Shown here piece after piece: positions 16,001 to 18,240 of a stretch of 18,240 nucleotides of DNA. The stretch comes from Baffinella frigidus (lineage: Eukaryota; Cryptophyceae; Cryptomonadales; Baffinellaceae): positions 651,918 to 670,157 of the forward strand of contig MU646323.1 of assembly GCA_026770585.1 (NCBI GenBank), written 5' to 3'. The notes beneath the pieces were generated by a model, which saw only the letters and a program-made list of their open reading frames with translations, searched no databases and was not told where the DNA came from. The position numbers were made by a program, and so were the translations under genes. Every line of letters begins with the position of its first letter. Positions within the stretch are counted from its first letter, which is position 1.

Positions 16001-18188
16001 GCGCGCGCGCGAGGCTCGGTGGTGACGAAGGGTGGCGCGGGGTCGGAGCAGGCATGACGTGCGCCGCGGACACGCGATCCTGCTCGAAGCTCATGTCGTG
16101 GGAAGGCTGCGCGAGCGGGACCCAGGTATTATCTTCGTATACGTTGTATAATTGGTGATATACGACTCTGGGTAGGTGACCCTCTAGAGCATCTTCTGCG
16201 CCTGTGAGTCGCCAGGTTCCACTCGAGAATGCTAGAGGACCCTATTTACATGTGGGGTTGTAAACATTTGTACCAGGATAGGGTATTCCAACCTCGCGCC
16301 TGGCCTGATTTTTGCTTAGCTATGTGACCAATCTAACGAAAGTGTCTACATAAAGGCTACATCTCGGTTTTAAATAGACCCCTCTAAACCTGCCGGGACG
16401 CAAGTTTTATCCAGGGAAACCTATTTTTCTTTCATTTCCTGGCCACGAAAATTACTACACAATTCGTGCTTGCTAGTAACATCTTACTAGTAACATTCAA
16501 GCATTTGTGTAGTACTTTTCGTTGCCAGGAAATGAAAGAAAAATAGGCCTCCGCGGGTAAGGTTAATGCGTCCTAGTGGGCGAGACGTTTATTCCCCACA
16601 CCTCGAACACCTGAAACACCCACCCTCTTTTTGGTTACGGGCAGCTTGCGACCTCTAGTCTCGCCCCGTCTCCCCCCCTCGCTCCATACCGCGGTCGTGT
16701 GTGTCAACTTAACAAACCTCGCCTTTCCCGTGTGTCAACTTAGCCGACCTCGCCTTTCCGCCCTCGCTCCATACCGCGGCCGTGTGTGTCAACTTAACAA
16801 ACCTTGCCTTTCCCCTTTGTCAACTTAACAAACCTCGCCTTTCCCATTTGTCAAGTTAACAAACCGCGGCTTCCCCCCTGCAGGCGTGCCCGCAGATGGA
16901 GGGGGAGTGCGGCGCCGACGCAGCAGGTTTGCCGAAACCCGAAACCCGAAACCCGAAACTCTTTGACTCCTCATAACCTTCTTTAAACCGTACACCATAC
17001 ACCATACACCATACACCATACACCATACACCATACACCGTCAACCATACACCACGCACAATACACCATTAACTACGAACCATAAACCTTGCACCATAAAC
17101 CATGCACCATACAACATACACCGTAAACCACAAGCCATACACCATGCGCCATAAGCCATCAACCATACACCCCACACCCCACACCGTAAACCACACACCA
17201 TCAAGCATGCGCCATACACTATAAACCATGCGCCATAAACCATGCACCACAATCCCTAAACCCTGAACCCTGAACACCAAACACCAGATTGCGAGAAGCG
17301 GACGGGGTGCGCCTCAGCCGAGTTCTTCTGCGAGCACGAGCGCTCGACCAGCGCCTCGCTCAGCGTTCTCGTGGGCGTCAACAACTTCCCGCTGTCGGTA
17401 ACACGCTCAACGCTAAACAATCAACCTTGACGTTCAACCCTAAACACTGAACCCTACACCTGGACCCTAAACACTGAACATTCAACACTAGCACCGGGGT
17501 CCCCGTCCTCGTGGGCGTCAACAAATTCCCGCTGTCGGTCACACACTCAACACTCAACATTCAACGCTAAACAGTCAACACTGAACACTCAACCCTCAAC
17601 ACTGAACCCTAAACACTGAACACTACACGCTGAACCCAAGACGTCACCACCAACTTCCCGCTGTCGGTAAAACACTGAACCCTATACACCGAACACTCAA
17701 CAGTGAACACTCAACGCTACACACTGAACCCTAGACGTCAACACCAACTTCCCGCTGTCGGTATCACACTAAACCCTACACAACCAACACTCAACACTTA
17801 ACACTTAACCCTAAACACTGAACCCTGATGCTAAACCCTGAACCCCGAACCTTAGGTGTGCGCGAGCGTGAAGAGCGATTCGTGCTCCGGTCGCAAGGTC
17901 CCACCCCACCCTCCAGAGAGAGCGCGAGAGCGCGAGAGAGAGACAGAAAGACAGAAAGACAGAGCGCGCGCGAGAGAGACAGAGCGCGCGAGAGAGAGAC
18001 AGAGCGCGCGCGCGCGATAGAGAGAGAGCGCGTGCGAGAGAGAAGAGAGAGAAAGAGAGACAGCGAAACATTAAACCCCAAACCCCAACCCAAACCCCAA
18101 ACCCTCAACCCTTATGCAGCCTTCGAAGGGGCGGGAGCCTGAGTATGAGACCAAGGCGGTGGCCAAGACGCAGGGCGAGCGGTTTCAG
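13682..18188 (+). CDS. Secreted cysteine-rich modular protein, ten exons read (3' partial)
   Basis: Family not recognised. Exons: 13682-14008, 14141-14233, 14291-14371, 14744-14857, 15722-15851, 16052-16125, 16884-16926, 17288-17397, 17856-17897 and 18120-18188. They sum to 361 codons with no stop. All boundaries are GT-AG, and phases match at every join (phase 1 at the fifth and seventh introns, otherwise 0). Residues 1-20 form a signal peptide (MMRGTLCVVLALCFALSVGA). The mature part carries about 36 cysteines in short C-x-C and C-x(4-8)-C spacings, with a helical Lys/Glu-rich stretch near residues 83-106. A module recurs: SASLIVAHNSFRLTVCAS in exon 4, and SASLSVLVGVNNFPLS then VCAS split over exons 8 and 9. 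Inference: an extracellular or cell-surface protein. The third exon and several non-consensus donors (GTAGCC, GTCAAC, GTTTGC, GTCCCA) are the weakest parts. The gene continues past the window. Confidence 0.65.
14483..14650 (+). mobile_element. Family G foldback element, copy 1 (in third intron)
   Basis: Left end 'ccaccctggaaggttgctca' plus 'aattgtgctc' matches the complement of right end 'ccactatttcagccacttcc' plus 'aagagctagtgg'. The interior has the small hairpin ACCCCATATCTGGGGT. It lies wholly within intron 14372-14743. Confidence 0.6.
14874..14997 (+). mobile_element. Family F foldback element, copy 1 (in fourth intron)
   Basis: 124 bp bounded by TA. Ends are CAGGGG..TACCTGGCTCAT and ATGAGCGAGGCACCCCTG. 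The interior carries 'ctacagtaggcctatgccta' and 'ctatggtggtcctagg', which are the reverse complement of the interior of copy 2. Confidence 0.75.
15068..15206 (+). mobile_element. Family G foldback element, copy 2 (in fourth intron)
   Basis: Ends: 'ccactagcccttggaggtgg' plus 'ctcaaatagtgc' on the left, and the complement of 'gcactatttgag' plus 'gcacttgggagggttggtgg' on the right. It is centred on a perfect 10-bp hairpin, ATCGGGGTCA, loop AACG, TGACCCCGAT. 139 bp. Confidence 0.7.
15437..15476 (+). repeat. Degenerate copy of an intron end plus exon 5 start
   Basis: 'ggcag|gtgagacgcggctgccc' here parallels the real boundary at 15722, 'tgcag|gtgaagcgcggctgccc'. In frame it reads VRRGCP before a stop, against VKRGCP in the true exon. 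Upstream, 'ggttgtccggcgtgggt' at about 15322 parallels 'agttgtccggcgtgggt' at about 15599. A decayed duplication of intron tail and exon head, cut by family F copy 2. Confidence 0.55.
15473..15593 (-). mobile_element. Family F foldback element, copy 2 (inverted, in fourth intron)
   Basis: 121 bp bounded by TA, with perfect 16-base inverted ends GGGGTACCTCGCTCAT. The interior is palindrome-rich (cctaggaccaccatagg, ctactgtagggtcctagg) and inverted relative to copy 1 at 14874-14997. Confidence 0.8.
15852..16051 (+). other. Fifth intron: GA and CA microsatellites
   Basis: GTGCGTGCCACCCCTCCAG, then a (GA)n-rich stretch to about 15898, (CA)n and (CGCA)n from about 15928 to 15999, (GC)n to about 16010, and a CAG acceptor at 16049-16051. 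Its 5' end resembles that of the ninth intron (17898), which also begins GT..CACCCC.CCTCCAGAGAGAG and runs into GA repeats. Confidence 0.6.
16219..16400 (+). mobile_element. Family B foldback element, copy 3 (in sixth intron)
   Basis: The left end 'ccactcgagaatgctagagg' recalls copy 1's ATCCACTCGAGG. The interior 48 bases 'cctatttacatgtgg'...'atagggtattc' are identical to copy 2 at about 9753. The right end carries 'ggttttaaatagacccctct'. It lies inside intron 16126-16883. Confidence 0.7.
16420..16547 (+). mobile_element. Family C near-perfect foldback element (in sixth intron)
   Basis: Two ~55-60 base arms. The left begins 'cctatttttctttcatttcc' and the right ends with its exact complement. 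Mismatches are few ('ggccacgaaaat' against 'ggcaacgaaaag'). The centre holds 'tagtaacatcttactagtaa'. High arm identity implies recent origin or arm correction. RNA from this intron would fold into a long hairpin. Confidence 0.8.
16702..16860 (+). repeat. Tandem branch-site-like units before the exon 7 acceptor
   Basis: Five copies of TGTCAACTTAACAAACCTCG followed by CCTTTCCC start at 16702, 16733, 16786, 16818 and 16849, the last two decaying towards the true CAG at 16881-16883. Each unit pairs a CTTAAC-like branch-site candidate with a pyrimidine tract. Related single units end the third intron (about 14697-14743) and the fourth (about 15675-15721), both with 'gcggtcgtgtttgaca'. Confidence 0.65.
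16927..17287 (+). repeat. Seventh intron: CCATACA-type degenerate telomere-like repeat
   Basis: The intron starts GTTTGCCGAAACCCGAAACC and soon becomes a run of CCATACA/CCATAAA heptamers (about 16986-17250). It returns to CCCTAAACCCTGAACCC just before the CAG acceptor at 17285-17287. The heptamer period matches the telomere-type blocks, suggesting descent from them. Minus-strand frames across it are repeat translations. Confidence 0.65.
17398..17855 (+). repeat. Eighth intron: repeats of exon end, donor and telomere-like units
   Basis: After the exon ending AACTTCCCGCTGTCG|GTAACA, the intron is nearly all AACACTGAACCCTAAACACT-like repeat. Embedded are three further copies of the exon's end and donor: around 17506-17540 (with the longer 'tcgtgggcgtcaacaa'), 17641-17668 and 17735-17764, each followed by GT. 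It ends CTTAG at 17851-17855. See findings. Confidence 0.7.
17898..18119 (+). other. Ninth intron: GA/CG microsatellite and CCCCAAA run
   Basis: It begins GTCCCACCCCACCCTCCAG, then about 140 bp of (GA)n, GACAGAAA and (GC)n. A short CCCCAAA/CCCTCAA telomere-like run (18070-18113) lies directly before the TATGCAG acceptor. Confidence 0.6.
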
Positions 18189-18240
18189 GTCCGCTTGGGG
18201 GGGGAGGGGAGGGGAGGGAGGGAGAGAGGGAGGGAGGGAG
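18189..18240 (+). repeat. G-rich start of the tenth intron
   Basis: After the GTCCGC donor the sequence is a (GGGA)n/(GGGGA)n purine run to the window edge. Such runs can form G-quadruplexes; no coding sequence is visible. Confidence 0.6.

Noticed and set aside
15541-16158. Long ORFs of His/Thr or Cys/Val repeats on both strands
   Set aside because: Translations of the CA and GA microsatellites in the fifth intron. Only the Cys-rich segment 15722-15851 is kept as an exon.
16702-16860. CRISPR-like regularly spaced repeats
   Set aside because: Units adjoin with no unique spacers, in a clearly eukaryotic intron.
16825-17280. Minus-strand ORFs rich in Trp, Cys, Met, Val, Tyr and Gly
   Set aside because: Direct translations of the CCATACA heptamer repeat in the seventh intron.

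Overview
This is eukaryotic nuclear DNA, most probably from a GC-rich single-celled alga or other protist. The evidence is genes in pieces with GT-AG introns, a signal-peptide-bearing multi-exon gene, many blocks of plant-type telomere-like repeat (CCCTAAA/TTTAGGG and degenerate forms), several families of short foldback (MITE-like) elements, and long microsatellites. Nothing looks bacterial. The heptamer repeat is shared by plants, green algae and many stramenopiles, dinoflagellates and relatives, so I do not name a lineage.

Layout. (1) 1-3386, minus strand, very GC-rich: a gene whose three recognisable exons join in phase 0 into a 784-codon open frame. It encodes a long coiled coil, then Ala/Pro-rich repeats, a hydrophobic segment and an acidic Ser/Asp/Glu tract. 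The last exon is the longest open frame in the window. It is easily missed because it has no early ATG, no stop, and runs towards the left edge. (2) 3500-13680, lower GC and repeat-rich: a plus-strand exon-like fragment; telomere-like blocks; a dispersed/tandem ~250 bp repeat family (D); foldback families A, B, C, E and H; two decayed coding relics (about 6618-7157 plus, 7189-7506 minus); and a frameshifted membrane-protein pseudogene (12430-13092 minus). C-strand telomere blocks lie on the left of 8000-10930 and G-strand blocks on the right, the geometry of a telomere-capped segment. A short head-to-head junction sits at 11222. (3) 13682-18188, plus strand: a secreted cysteine-rich protein gene read here as ten exons (361 codons), incomplete at the right edge. 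Its introns hold foldback elements (families B, C, F, G), microsatellites, repeated branch-site-like units and telomere-like repeats.

The main theme is the intron content. In both spliced genes, which lie on opposite strands, the telomere-like repeats inside introns always have the C-rich strand (CCCTAAA/CCCTACA-like) on the sense strand. There they could act as branch-site and pyrimidine-tract mimics. One intron (17398-17855) is built almost entirely from such repeats plus four copies of the preceding exon's last bases and its donor site, and it interrupts a module that is uninterrupted elsewhere in the same gene. No two genes can be linked to a shared pathway from sequence alone. All exon structures are my own reading without transcript evidence.
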